A stretch of 64,000 nucleotides of DNA from CAIWHR01 sp963709525 (GCA_963709525.1 CAVPXB010000010.1:186001-250000); one strand, 5' to 3'. Shown: positions 42,984 through 52,253, counted from the first letter of the stretch. Program-made: numbers and translations. The notes: a model not told the origin generated them from the letters alone.

Positions 42984-45900
42984 ATGCCGACTGATCACAT
43001 GCCCGCGCTGGAACTTGCCCACGGCCTTGCCTTTGCCGACCTTTACGCCAGCGACGGGTTGGCGCGCGTCGACGCGCTGTTCATGGGCGAACTGGAAGCG
43101 GCCGATGCCGAGCTGGCGCGGCGGCTGCGCGCCGGTCGCGCCGATCCGTCGTCGTGCGCGATCAAGGACGAATCGACGCTGCTGATTGCCATCGCCCCGC
43201 ATCTCGAGGATTTTCTGGCCGCGCTCTTCGGCATCACGACCGAGGTCCGCGAACTCGAAGCAAGGCATCATGAACTGGCGCCGCTGTACGCGGTCAAGCG
43301 GCTCTTCGTCCAGCGCAAGGCGATGAACGCGCACAAGGCCGATGTCGCGGCGACGTTCGACGGCGCGGCGCTCGGCGGCGAACTCGAAGCCGCCATCGGC
43401 GCAAGCGTGGCCGGTGCCGGCGGCGAACTCGCCTTTGCGCAGGCGGTGACATCGTGGCAGCGGGACGAAGCGGCGAATGCCGGCAAGCTGGACCTCGCCC
43501 TGCGCTATGCCGCATGGGCCGCGCAGACGCCGGCGGGTCGCGCGCTGCACAGGGCAGGCGTGCTGTTTCGCGCGCCGCGCAAACTCGACTACATGCAGCT
43601 GGTGCCGCTGGAAGAGACCACGGTGCACGGCGTGCCGGCGTGGAAACTCGCCGGCGATCATCTGCGGCGGCGCGAAGGCTTCGCGCTCACCGATCCCGGC
43701 ATGGACCTGGTCGCCGGCCTCGACCAGTCGCACTACTGCATCTGGTGCCACGAGCAGGGCAAGGATTCCTGCGCCCACGGGCTGTTCGAGAAGAAGCCCG
43801 CCGATGGCAGCGTGCCCGACAATCCGTTCAGGAAGAGCCCGTTCGGCGTGACGCTCGCCGGCTGCCCGCTGGAGGAGAAGATCTCCGAGTTCCACCAGCT
43901 GCGCGCCGAAGGCTGGCCCCTTGGGGCGCTGGCCGTCATCTGCGTCGACAACCCGCTGGTGGCGGCCACGGGCCATCGGATCTGCAACGACTGCATGAAG
44001 TCGTGCATCTACCAGAAGACCGATCCGGTCGACATTCCTCAGGCCGAAACGCGAATCCTGAAGGACGTGCTCGCACTCCCCTGGGGCTTCGAGATCTACT
44101 CGCTGCTGACGCGGTGGAATCCGCTCAACCTCCGGCAGCCGCTGCCGTTGCCGGCGACGGGCAAGCGTGCGCTGATCGTCGGGATGGGGCCGGCGGGGTT
44201 CACGCTGTCGCATTTCCTGCTCAACGATGGCCATACCGTCGTCGGCATCGACGGCTTGAAGATCGAGCCGCTGCAGGCGCAATGGTCGGGGATCACGATG
44301 GCCGGCGAGCGCGTGCCGTTCGTGCCGATCCGCGACGCCTCGACGTTGGTCGAGCCCCTGGGCGATCGCGTGATGGCAGGCTTCGGTGGCGTGGCCGAAT
44401 ATGGCATTACCGTGCGCTGGGACAAGAACTTCCTCAAGCTGATCCGGTTGCTGCTCGAACGCCGCGCTCGCTTTGCGCTGTACGGTGGGGTGCGCTTCGG
44501 TGGCACCCTCGACGCCGAGGGCGCTTTCGCGATCGGATTCGATCATGTCGCGATCGCCGCGGGTGCGGGGCGGCCGACCGTGCTCGACCTTCCAAACGGA
44601 CTTGCGCATGGCGTGCGCACGGCGTCGGACTTCCTGATGGGCCTGCAGCTGACCGGCGCGGCGAAGCGCGACTCGATCACCAACCTCCAGGTGCGCCTCC
44701 CGGTCGTGGTCATCGGTGGCGGCCTCACCGCCATCGACACCGCGACCGAGTCGCTTGCGTACTACCCGATCCAGGTCGAGAAGTTCCTGTCGCGCTACGA
44801 AGCGCTGTCGGCGCGCAAGGGCGCCGCGGCGGTCGAGGCCGCGTGGACCCTTCCCGAGCGCGGTATTGCGCAGGAGTTTCTCGCCCATGCCCGCACGATC
44901 CGCGCCGAGCGCGCGGTCGCCGCGGCCGAGGGTCGCGCCGCCCGGGTCGTCGAACTGCTGCACGCCTGGGGCGGGGCGACGATCGCGTACCGGCGCCGCC
45001 TGATCGACAGTCCTTCGTACACGCTGAACCACGAGGAAATCGAGAAGGCGCTGGAGGAGGGCATCCGTTTCGCGGAAGGCCTGACGCCGATCGCCGTGGC
45101 GGTGGACGCGCATGGACATGCCTGCGCGCTCGACGTGGCGCTGCAACGCGTGGGGGACGACGGCAAGTGGTCTGAAATCGCGCGCGCATCGCTGCCGGCG
45201 CGCACGATCCTGGTGGCCGCGGGCACGGCGCCCAACACCGTGCTCGGCCGCGAGGACCCGGAGCATTTCCATCTCGACGGCCAATACTTCCGGTTGCTCG
45301 ACGAGGATGGGACTCCCGTGGTGCCGGTGAAAAGCCTCGCCAAGCCCGCCAAGCCGGCGGTACTCACCGACATCCGCGACGACGGGCGGGCGACGAGCTT
45401 CTTCGGCGATCTGCACCCGTCGTTCTTCGGCAACGTGGTCAAGGCGATGGGCAGCGCGAAGCTCGGCTACCCGATTGTCTCGCGGGTGCTGGCGAAGGTC
45501 GCGCCGGCGTCGACGCGAACCGATGCGGATTTCTTCGCCGGACTCGACCGCGAATTCCGCGCCACCGTCGTCCGCGTCGATCGCCTGACGCCGACGATCA
45601 TCGAAGTGATCGTGCGCGCGCCTGCCGCGGCGCGGCGCTTCGAGCCGGGGCAGTTCTACCGCTTGCAGAACTTCGAGACGTTCGCCGCGCAGGCGGCGGA
45701 CACGCGGTTCACGATGGAAGGCCTGGCGCTGACCGGGGCCTGGGTGGATCGCGAGCAGGGCCTGGTGTCGATGATCGTGCTGGAAATGGGCGGGTCATCG
45801 GACTTGTGTGCGGCACTCAAGCCCGGCGAGCCGGTGGTCCTGATGGGTCCGACCGGCTCGCCGACCGAAATCGAGCCGGGGGAGACGGTCGTTCTCGTCG

Positions 45901-46511
45901 GCGGCGGTCTCGGCAACGCGGTGCTGTTCTCGATCGGGCAGGCATTCCGCCGCGCGGGGTCGAAAGTGCTCTATTTCGCCGGCTACAAGAAGATGATCGA
46001 CCGGTACAAGGTCGGCGAGATCGAGGCGGCGGCAGACACCGTCGTCTGGTGCTGTGACGAAGGCCCCGGCTTCGATGTGCAACGGGCGCAGGACAGGCGT
46101 TTCGTCGGCAACATCGTGCAGGCGATGCGCGCCTATGCGGCGGGCGAACTGGGCGAGCAGTCGATTCCGTTTGGCGCCTGCGATCGCATCATCGCCATCG
46201 GGTCCGACCGGATGATGGCGGCGGTCGGCGCCGCCCGGCACTCGGTGCTGGCACCCTACCTCAAGCCGACGCACCAGGCGCTGGGGTCGATCAACTCGCC
46301 GATGCAATGCATGATGAAGGAAATCTGCGCGCAGTGCCTGCAGCCGCACAAGGATCCGGTGACGGGCAAACGCTCCTACGTGTTCTCGTGCTTCAACCAG
46401 GACCAACCGCTCGACCAGGTGGACTTTCCGGGACTCGATGCGCGCCTGAGGCAGAACGCCGTGCAGGAAAAGCTGACGGCGCAGTGGATCGCCGAAGTGC
46501 GACGCGCGTGA
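42984..46511 (+). CDS. 1175-residue iron-sulfur flavoprotein: GltD/NfnL-like module fused to a DHODB/NfnS-like module
   Basis: An N-terminal helical region of unknown function (about residues 1-245) comes first. A Fer4_20-like cysteine domain follows (HYCIWCHEQGKDSC, LAGCPLEEKISEFHQL, GHRICNDCMKSC; about 250-340), suited to two [4Fe-4S] clusters. Then come an FAD site (ALIVGMGPAGFTLSHFLL, about 395) and an NADPH-type site (VVVIGGGLTAIDTATES, about 574). From about 858 lies a ferredoxin reductase-like domain (FEPGQFYRLQ, VVLVGGGLGNAVLFSIG), ending in a PyrK-like [2Fe-2S] set (CMMKEICAQC ... SCFNQ). This is the order of cofactors in the electron-bifurcating NfnL and NfnS subunits. Whether it bifurcates is unknown. 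ATG 42999 is an alternative start. Confidence 0.85.
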   Translation: MPTDHMPALELAHGLAFADLYASDGLARVDALFMGELEAADAELARRLRAGRADPSSCAIKDESTLLIAIAPHLEDFLAALFGITTEVRELEARHHELAPLYAVKRLFVQRKAMNAHKADVAATFDGAALGGELEAAIGASVAGAGGELAFAQAVTSWQRDEAANAGKLDLALRYAAWAAQTPAGRALHRAGVLFRAPRKLDYMQLVPLEETTVHGVPAWKLAGDHLRRREGFALTDPGMDLVAGLDQSHYCIWCHEQGKDSCAHGLFEKKPADGSVPDNPFRKSPFGVTLAGCPLEEKISEFHQLRAEGWPLGALAVICVDNPLVAATGHRICNDCMKSCIYQKTDPVDIPQAETRILKDVLALPWGFEIYSLLTRWNPLNLRQPLPLPATGKRALIVGMGPAGFTLSHFLLNDGHTVVGIDGLKIEPLQAQWSGITMAGERVPFVPIRDASTLVEPLGDRVMAGFGGVAEYGITVRWDKNFLKLIRLLLERRARFALYGGVRFGGTLDAEGAFAIGFDHVAIAAGAGRPTVLDLPNGLAHGVRTASDFLMGLQLTGAAKRDSITNLQVRLPVVVIGGGLTAIDTATESLAYYPIQVEKFLSRYEALSARKGAAAVEAAWTLPERGIAQEFLAHARTIRAERAVAAAEGRAARVVELLHAWGGATIAYRRRLIDSPSYTLNHEEIEKALEEGIRFAEGLTPIAVAVDAHGHACALDVALQRVGDDGKWSEIARASLPARTILVAAGTAPNTVLGREDPEHFHLDGQYFRLLDEDGTPVVPVKSLAKPAKPAVLTDIRDDGRATSFFGDLHPSFFGNVVKAMGSAKLGYPIVSRVLAKVAPASTRTDADFFAGLDREFRATVVRVDRLTPTIIEVIVRAPAAARRFEPGQFYRLQNFETFAAQAADTRFTMEGLALTGAWVDREQGLVSMIVLEMGGSSDLCAALKPGEPVVLMGPTGSPTEIEPGETVVLVGGGLGNAVLFSIGQAFRRAGSKVLYFAGYKKMIDRYKVGEIEAAADTVVWCCDEGPGFDVQRAQDRRFVGNIVQAMRAYAAGELGEQSIPFGACDRIIAIGSDRMMAAVGAARHSVLAPYLKPTHQALGSINSPMQCMMKEICAQCLQPHKDPVTGKRSYVFSCFNQDQPLDQVDFPGLDARLRQNAVQEKLTAQWIAEVRRA

Positions 46512-46547
46512 GGGGCGGTCGGGCAGACTCGGACGCGGACGCGGACG

Positions 46548-46718
46548 TCACCCGATCAAATGGGTGATGGTCACGTCTGAATAGGGAATGATGCGCTTTT
46601 CCTCGTGGCGCGCTGCGCGATCCTGATCGCGCGCCATCGAGCACAGGGCGAAGACGAATATCGAGCCCAGCCCCCAGAGGACCAGTCCCAGCAAGATCCA
46701 TCCCCAGCTCAGCTCCAT
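46548..46718 (-). CDS. small single-pass membrane protein
   Basis: This 56-residue protein starts MELSWGWILLGLVLWGLGSI and has one long hydrophobic segment (about residues 5-28). A basic cytoplasmic tail follows (SMARDQDRAARHEEKR). No family recognised. The frame is open to an earlier ATG at 46751, but the extra residues look like non-coding sequence. It converges on the large flavoprotein gene. Its amphipathic pattern is protein-like, so I keep it with moderate confidence. Confidence 0.5.
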   Translation of the reverse strand: MELSWGWILLGLVLWGLGSIFVFALCSMARDQDRAARHEEKRIIPYSDVTITHLIG

Positions 46719-46947
46719 TGCCGTCGTGGCTCCACCCGATGCCGCTGCCATGGGTATTACGGGTTCCGAATCGAATTAAGTCAACAAAATGACACGGTTG
46801 GCGGTGGGGTTTCGCAGGTTTGCGGTGTCCTGCGCAACACTTTGTGTGGGTAACGATCGCACGTCGGACGCACAACCTGTCATAGACGGCGCACAGAACG
46901 GCGCGCGCGCTGCCGGCGTGTCGCGCGGCAAGGCTCGTTGGCGCTGC

Positions 46948-47142
46948 CTATCGATCCGCTGCTGATGGATCTCTCTCGCGACGCAGATTGCCTTCCCAGC
47001 CGCAGTGGACCCCCCGGCACTGGTAGCGGCGTACGGGCCAGACGAGACTCAGCGCCCGATCGACGAAGCGACGCGGGATTCGGCGCAAGGGCTGGCCGCA
47101 ACGCGGGCACGGGCGGTCGGAATCGGGGGGAGCGGGAGACAT
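46948..47142 (-). CDS. small zinc-ribbon protein
   Basis: The 64-residue protein has two cysteine pairs, CPRCGQPL at the start and YQCRGVHCGWEGNL near the end. Between them lies RRIPRRFVDRALSLVWPVRR. The CxxC...Cx4C spacing is that of a zinc ribbon. No function can be assigned. It stands alone between the small membrane gene and arfB. The cysteine pattern and aromatic/basic spacing suggest a real gene rather than a chance frame. Confidence 0.6.
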   Translation of the reverse strand: MSPAPPDSDRPCPRCGQPLRRIPRRFVDRALSLVWPVRRYQCRGVHCGWEGNLRRERDPSAADR

Positions 47143-47432
47143 GAATATCCGTGACGAGTGTGCTGCAGGTTGCGAACGATGGCGCTATCGCGCCAGCCAC
47201 GCGGCGCGCAACAGCGCACAGGACCAGCGGTGCCGCGCAATGCGGAAGCGCGAATGAAGCGATTGCCTTGTGGGGATCAGGTAAACCCTCCAAAATCGAT
47301 GCAACGGCATCCGCTCCACCTCAAGGAAACACGCTCGATGAGCCCAAGCATACTCGACACCGCCCGGATGGGTATCCGCCGTGGAGCTCGCGCGGATGCG
47401 GCTGCGGTGATCGAGGTCGGGGCCCCGCGGCG

Positions 47433-47828
47433 ATGATCCTGATCCCGGCGACTGAAATTGCCTGGTCCGCCATCCGCGCGCAAGGTGCCGGCGGACAGAA
47501 TGTCAACAAGGTCTCGACCGCGTTGCATCTTCGCTACGACATCCATGCTTCGTCGCTCCCGGAAGCGGTCAAGGCCCGGTTGCTCGCCCGCAACGATCAG
47601 CGGATCACCGCCGAAGGCGTCGTCGTCATCAAGGCGCAGCGCTACCGGAGCCAGGACAAGAACCGCGCTGACGCGCTCCTGCGGCTGCAGGAGCTCGTCG
47701 CCGAGGCCGCTGCCGTGGAAGTGCCGCGCAAGCCGACGAAGCCCTCCAGGAGCGCGAGGCGCCGGCGCGTCGACGGCAAAGTCAAGCGCGGCCAGCTCAA
47801 GGCGACACGCGGCAGGATCGTCGCGTAG
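47433..47828 (+). CDS. arfB: alternative ribosome-rescue factor ArfB (YaeJ), peptidyl-tRNA hydrolase
   Basis: ArfB enters the A site of stalled ribosomes and hydrolyses peptidyl-tRNA. The 131-residue protein has the catalytic GGQ in AQGAGGQNVNKVSTAL. A long basic C-terminal tail (PTKPSRSARRRRVDGKVKRG) inserts into the mRNA channel. These two features together separate it from release factors RF1/RF2. ATG 47433 gives the standard N-terminus MILIPATEIAWSAIRA. The 290 bp upstream hold nothing else I can support. Confidence 0.93.
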   Translation: MILIPATEIAWSAIRAQGAGGQNVNKVSTALHLRYDIHASSLPEAVKARLLARNDQRITAEGVVVIKAQRYRSQDKNRADALLRLQELVAEAAAVEVPRKPTKPSRSARRRRVDGKVKRGQLKATRGRIVA

Positions 47829-47961
47829 CCGGTTCGCAGGGCTGCCGTGCGCCTCGATGCAGAAACGATACCCGACCATCGGAGCCAGCACCCGGCGCGC
47901 GCATTCGCGTTGCCGGCCTGTCCTGCGGTCGAGCGCCCTCTCGAGTTAGTGGAGCCATGCC

Positions 47962-49509
47962 ATGGGTCTGATACTCTCCATCGATGTTGGAACGACCAAT
48001 ATCAAAGCTGCGCTCGTCGACGAGCAGGCGCGAATCGTCGGCGATGCGAAGAGCATCAACATCAGGATCGAAGGGGACGCCAGCGGGCGAGCCGAACACG
48101 ATCCAGAGAAGCTGCGGGCAGCAGTGCTGGAGGTCTGCAGGCTCGCAGTCGGCGACCGGGGGCGGGAAGTAGAGCGTTTCGCCCTGACGTCCTACCAGTT
48201 CGGCCTGGTGCTGGTGGATGGCACGGATCGCCCGCTTGGCAACGTTTCCACTTTTGTGGATACCACGGCACAGACACACCATGCCCGATTCCTCGAGGCC
48301 ATCGGCAACGTCGATGCGATGTACCTGAGGACCGGCTGCCCGCCGATCTTCCAGTATCCGGTCAACCGGCTGCACCATCTGGCGTCCCGGGATCCCCGGC
48401 TGTGCGGCCAGGTCGCCCGGGTGCTGGACTCGAAGGCGTTCCTCATGCACGCGCTGACCGGCGAATACGTCACCGACTACAGCACCGCCAATTCGCTGGG
48501 TTGTCTCGACATTTCCGGGCGTTGGGACGAGGCCATCATCGAGGCCGTGGGGTTCCGCGTCGCGCAGTTTCCGCGCGTCCTGAATGGCTTTGTCGACGAG
48601 TTGCCGTTGCGGCCGTCACTGTGCGCCGAACTGGGCTTGAACCCGGGCACGGCCGTTGCCGCCGGCCTGTACGACGGTGCGGCGCTGGCTGCCGCGCTGA
48701 CCGGTTTCGAGCCGCGGGTCGCCGTCGGCAATTTCGGCACCTCCGGCATGTTCCGGGTGCCGACCGCGAACCCCATCGAGGATCTCGAAGGGGGATTGAT
48801 CCAGAGCTGCCTGCTGAAGCCGGGGATGTTCTTCACCGGTTCGGGAATCAACAACTGCACGATCGCCACCAATCTGCTGCTGAATGTGCTGGGTCTCGAG
48901 CTCGACTACCTGCGCGGAAGGGACCTGTCGACTCCGGGGTCCAACAACGTCATGACCTTTCCGTACTTCACCGGTGAGCGCGACAAGATCATCGGCAACA
49001 TCGGCACCGGCATGGTCTTCGGCCTCGGCGTCGCAACGACGCGCGACGACCTCGCCCGATCGTTCCTCGAAGGCGTGGCGTTTTCGTTCCTGCTGGTCAA
49101 GCAACGGCTCGATCCCGACGATCAGATCCGCGAACTCCGATTGGGCGGGGGAGGCACCGCCAACCACCCGTGGATGCAGATCATGGCGGATACGCTCGAC
49201 CTGCCGATTCGCCTGACCCAGAATCCGGAAATGGGAATCATCGGTGCGGCGTGCCTCGCGCGCCATGGCGAGGGCAGCGACCTGCTCGAGACTTCGCAGC
49301 GGATCATGCGCGACGCCCAGGTGATCGAGCCGATCGCTGCCCACGTCGCGGTCTATCGCGAGGTCGCCGGCCGGTACTTCGATGTTCGTCAATCCCTGCG
49401 CCTGCCGCTGCTGGCCCGCCAGGGCCTGTCGCCGTTGCGCGGCGCCGGCGCGAAGGCGGCGACGAAGGCGCTGCCGCTGGTGCGGGAAACACAGCCGGAA
49501 ATCCGATAA
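47962..49509 (+). CDS. FGGY-family carbohydrate kinase
   Basis: The 515-residue kinase has the N-terminal phosphate loop SIDVGTTNIKAALVD and the second-domain motifs GNFGTSGMF and LRLGGGGTANHPWMQIMAD. These kinases phosphorylate sugars, sugar acids or polyols such as xylulose, gluconate, glycerol and erythritol. The sequence does not fix the substrate. The gene is followed after 29 bp by a D-2-hydroxyacid dehydrogenase, and gnd converges behind that, so a sugar-acid or 2-keto-acid substrate is plausible. Confidence 0.85.
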   Translation: MGLILSIDVGTTNIKAALVDEQARIVGDAKSINIRIEGDASGRAEHDPEKLRAAVLEVCRLAVGDRGREVERFALTSYQFGLVLVDGTDRPLGNVSTFVDTTAQTHHARFLEAIGNVDAMYLRTGCPPIFQYPVNRLHHLASRDPRLCGQVARVLDSKAFLMHALTGEYVTDYSTANSLGCLDISGRWDEAIIEAVGFRVAQFPRVLNGFVDELPLRPSLCAELGLNPGTAVAAGLYDGAALAAALTGFEPRVAVGNFGTSGMFRVPTANPIEDLEGGLIQSCLLKPGMFFTGSGINNCTIATNLLLNVLGLELDYLRGRDLSTPGSNNVMTFPYFTGERDKIIGNIGTGMVFGLGVATTRDDLARSFLEGVAFSFLLVKQRLDPDDQIRELRLGGGGTANHPWMQIMADTLDLPIRLTQNPEMGIIGAACLARHGEGSDLLETSQRIMRDAQVIEPIAAHVAVYREVAGRYFDVRQSLRLPLLARQGLSPLRGAGAKAATKALPLVRETQPEIR

Positions 49510-49538
49510 CCGAAATCAATCCGAGCGGGATACGAGTG

Positions 49539-50582
49539 ATGAAAAACGGAAAACTGCTGATCGCGATCGTCAATTCGAGCTCCTTTGGCGTTTGCTTTCC
49601 CGGGCACCTGCGGGAGCTGGAGACCTTCGCCGATCTTGTGCGGGTCGAAATCCCCAGGGGCGCCGGCGCCGCGGTCTTTCACGCGCAGCTGGCGGGCGTC
49701 GACGGGATCATCGCCAGCGTCACCCCGGCCTATACCCGCGAGGTCCTGCTCGGGTTGCCGGAGCTGCAGTTGCTGGCCCGGCACGGGGTCGGTTGCGACA
49801 ACGTCGACCTCGACACCTGCACCGAACTGGGCATCGTGGTTTCGCGCGTCGGCCCGCAGGTCGAGCCGGAATCCGTCGCGCAGCACACGCTGGGCCTGAT
49901 GACCGCGGCGGCGCGCAAGATCGTCGAGGGATATGCGATCGTGAAGGCCGGGCAATGGAGCAAGCGGGCGATGCTGCCTCTTGGCGTCGATTTCCGCGGC
50001 GCTACTGTCGGGCTGATCGGAATCGGCGCCATCGGCAGCACCGTCGCCCGCATCCTGACGCAGGGCTACCAGGCCAAGGTCATCGCCTCGGACCCTTACC
50101 TCGCTGCCGATGTCGTCGCTGCCCGTCACGCGGAGAAGGTGGGATTCGACGAACTGCTCGCGCGCAGCGCTTTTGTCTCGCTGCATTGTCCGCTGACCCA
50201 CGAGACGCTGCGGATGTTCGGCGCCCGGGAGTTGGCGGCGATGAACGACCGCGTCATCATCGTCAACACCTGCCGGGGGGAGATCTTCGACCAGGGCGAC
50301 CTGATCGGAGCGCTGGCGTCGGGGAAGGTGGGCGGCTACGCGACCGACGTGGTCGAAGGCGAGCCCATCGGCGCCGACCACGTGCTGCTGTCGACGCCGA
50401 ACGTGATCATCACGCCGCACCTGGGCGGCTACTCGGTCGTGTCGCTGCGCGGCATGGGGGGCACGATGGTCGACGACATGCGCAAGGTCTTTGTCGCGAG
50501 CGATTTTCCGGAGTTCATCGCCAATCCGCAGGTCGATCTGCACGACTCGAGGATCGCCAGGCGCCGCGCCCGCGCCGGTTGA
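49539..50582 (+). CDS. D-isomer-specific 2-hydroxyacid dehydrogenase
   Basis: The 347-residue dehydrogenase has the NAD site VGLIGIGAIGSTVARIL. The catalytic Arg is in NTCRGEIFDQ, with a downstream Glu and the His in ITPHLGGYSVVS. This family includes phosphoglycerate, glyoxylate and phosphite dehydrogenases and CtBP-like proteins. The exact substrate is not predictable. It is probably co-transcribed with the FGGY kinase. The 3' end faces the palindromic element at 50619-50784. Confidence 0.87.
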   Translation: MKNGKLLIAIVNSSSFGVCFPGHLRELETFADLVRVEIPRGAGAAVFHAQLAGVDGIIASVTPAYTREVLLGLPELQLLARHGVGCDNVDLDTCTELGIVVSRVGPQVEPESVAQHTLGLMTAAARKIVEGYAIVKAGQWSKRAMLPLGVDFRGATVGLIGIGAIGSTVARILTQGYQAKVIASDPYLAADVVAARHAEKVGFDELLARSAFVSLHCPLTHETLRMFGARELAAMNDRVIIVNTCRGEIFDQGDLIGALASGKVGGYATDVVEGEPIGADHVLLSTPNVIITPHLGGYSVVSLRGMGGTMVDDMRKVFVASDFPEFIANPQVDLHDSRIARRRARAG

Positions 50583-50618
50583 CGCCGCGACAGGGCAGGG
50601 CCCCGGAATGCGCGGCCG

Positions 50619-50784
50619 CTAGTGTTCTGCTTCGTAGATTGAGGTACCTAGGAAAGCGATGGATTCCGGTTCGTGGCTAGGCGCAAACCACAGCAATAGC
50701 CCATGCTATTGCGAGGATTTGCAACGCCGCCATGGACCGGAAGGCGCGCTTTACGGTACCGACATCTGCGAAGCAGAACACTAG
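50619..50784. mobile_element. 166-bp imperfect palindrome, MITE-like element with CTAG ends
   Basis: The two ends are inverted copies: CTAGTGTTCTGCTTCG at 50619-50634 and its exact reverse complement at 50769-50784. Pairing continues with gaps through GGTACC, AAAGCG and TTCCGGT. The centre is GCAATAGC CCAT GCTATTGC (50693-50712). No coding capacity is seen. The element separates the convergent hydroxyacid dehydrogenase and gnd genes, and the gnd stop codon lies within its right end. Non-autonomous transposable element is my best reading; a very long bidirectional hairpin is the alternative. Confidence 0.75.
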
Positions 50785-52253
50785 ACGGTGTACGCGCTGG
50801 ACGACGTCGTCCCGCCTTTGCCGGTCCAGTTGGTGTGGAAGAACTGGCCGCGAGGCCGGTCGACGCGTTCGTAGGTGTGCGCGCCGAAATAGTCGCGCTG
50901 CGCCTGCAGCAGGTTGGCGGGCAGCACCGCGCTGCGGTACTGGTCGTAGAACGCCAGCGCGGTGCTGAACGCTGGAGCCGGAATGCCCCGCTTGGCGGCG
51001 GTGGCCACGACGTTGCGCCAGCCCTTCTGCGCCTTCCTGATCTCGCCGCGGAAATAGTCGTCGAGCATCAGGTTTGGCAGCCCGGAATTCCTGTCGTAGG
51101 CTTCCTTGATCTTGCCCAGGAAGCGCGAGCGGATGATGCAGCCTCCGCGCCACATCAGCGCGATGCCGCCGTAGTTGAGCTTCCACCTGTATTCGCTGGC
51201 GGCGGCGCGCATCAGCATGTAGCCCTGCGCGTAGCTGACGATCTTGGAAGCGTAGAGAGCGCTCTTGATGTCGCCGATGAAAGCCGCTTTCTTTCCCGCG
51301 TTGGCGGCGATCCCCGTCAGTGCGGGGCGAGGGCCTTTCAACTTGCGCGCGGCCTTCACGCGCTCGTCCTTCAACGCCGACACGCAGCGGGAATAAACGG
51401 CTTCGGCCATGAGCGTTATCGGGATGCCGAGGTCCTGCGAGTTGATCACCGTCCACTTGCCCGTGCCCTTTTGCCCGGCAGTGTCGAGAATCCTGTCCAC
51501 CAGCGGCGCGCCGTCTTCGTCTTTCTTGGCGAGAATGTCGCGGGAGATCTCGATCAGGTAGCTGTCGAGGTCTCCCCGGTTCCATTCCGCGAAAACTCCG
51601 TGCATCTCGTCGGCGCTCATCCCGAGGCCGTTCTTCATGATGTTGTAGGCTTCGCAGATCAGCTGCATGTCGCCGTATTCGATGCCGTTGTGGACCATCT
51701 TCACGTAGTGCCCGGCGCCCATTTCACCGACCCAGTCGCAGCACGGCACGCCGCCTTCCACCTTGGCGGAAACCGCCTGGAAGATGTCCTTCACGTGCGG
51801 CCATGCCGCGGGCGAGCCGCCAGGCATGATGCTGGGGCCGCGCCGCGCGCCTTCCTCGCCGCCGCTGACGCCGGTCCCGACGTAGAGGAGGCCCTTGCTC
51901 TCGACGTATTTCTGGCGTCGGCCGGTGTCCTCGAACAGCGAGTTGCCACCGTCGATGATGATGTCGCCGGGCTCGAGGTGCGGGAGCAGCTGCTCGATGA
52001 AATCGTCGACCGGCTTACCGGCTTTGACGAGCATCATCACGCGCCGGGGCGTCTTGAGCTTGGACACCATTTCCTCGATGGAATGCGCGCCGAGGACTCT
52101 TGTGCCCTTGGCTTCGTTGGCGAGGAATTGATCGACCTTGTCGGTGCTGCGGTTGTAGGCCACGACGGTAAAGCCATGGTCGTCCATGTTCAGAATCAGG
52201 TTCTGGCCCATCACGGCCAGTCCAATCAGTGCGATGTCGGCTTCGGGTTTCAT
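50781..52253 (-). CDS. gnd: 6-phosphogluconate dehydrogenase, decarboxylating
   Basis: Gnd converts 6-phosphogluconate to ribulose 5-phosphate with NADP+ and release of CO2. The 490-residue protein has IALIGLAVMGQNLILNM (nucleotide binding), DGGNSLFEDT, GVSGGEEGARRGPSIMPGG and the catalytic region MVHNGIEYGDMQLI with Lys and His nearby. The length fits the long form. Its last codon and TAG stop lie in the terminal repeat of the palindromic element. GntK in this window supplies its substrate. Confidence 0.95.
   Translation of the reverse strand: MKPEADIALIGLAVMGQNLILNMDDHGFTVVAYNRSTDKVDQFLANEAKGTRVLGAHSIEEMVSKLKTPRRVMMLVKAGKPVDDFIEQLLPHLEPGDIIIDGGNSLFEDTGRRQKYVESKGLLYVGTGVSGGEEGARRGPSIMPGGSPAAWPHVKDIFQAVSAKVEGGVPCCDWVGEMGAGHYVKMVHNGIEYGDMQLICEAYNIMKNGLGMSADEMHGVFAEWNRGDLDSYLIEISRDILAKKDEDGAPLVDRILDTAGQKGTGKWTVINSQDLGIPITLMAEAVYSRCVSALKDERVKAARKLKGPRPALTGIAANAGKKAAFIGDIKSALYASKIVSYAQGYMLMRAAASEYRWKLNYGGIALMWRGGCIIRSRFLGKIKEAYDRNSGLPNLMLDDYFRGEIRKAQKGWRNVVATAAKRGIPAPAFSTALAFYDQYRSAVLPANLLQAQRDYFGAHTYERVDRPRGQFFHTNWTGKGGTTSSSAYTV

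Noticed and set aside
42879..45416. 845-codon minus-strand open frame
   Set aside because: Antisense shadow of the large flavoprotein gene, with Arg/His-rich translation.
47143..47432. Small + strand frames upstream of arfB
   Set aside because: The translations show no conserved pattern, and the frames only extend arfB or overlap each other.
50619..50784. Rho-independent bidirectional terminator
   Set aside because: The hairpin is far longer than a terminator and has no T tract at either end, so a mobile-element origin is the better explanation, although it may still affect transcription.
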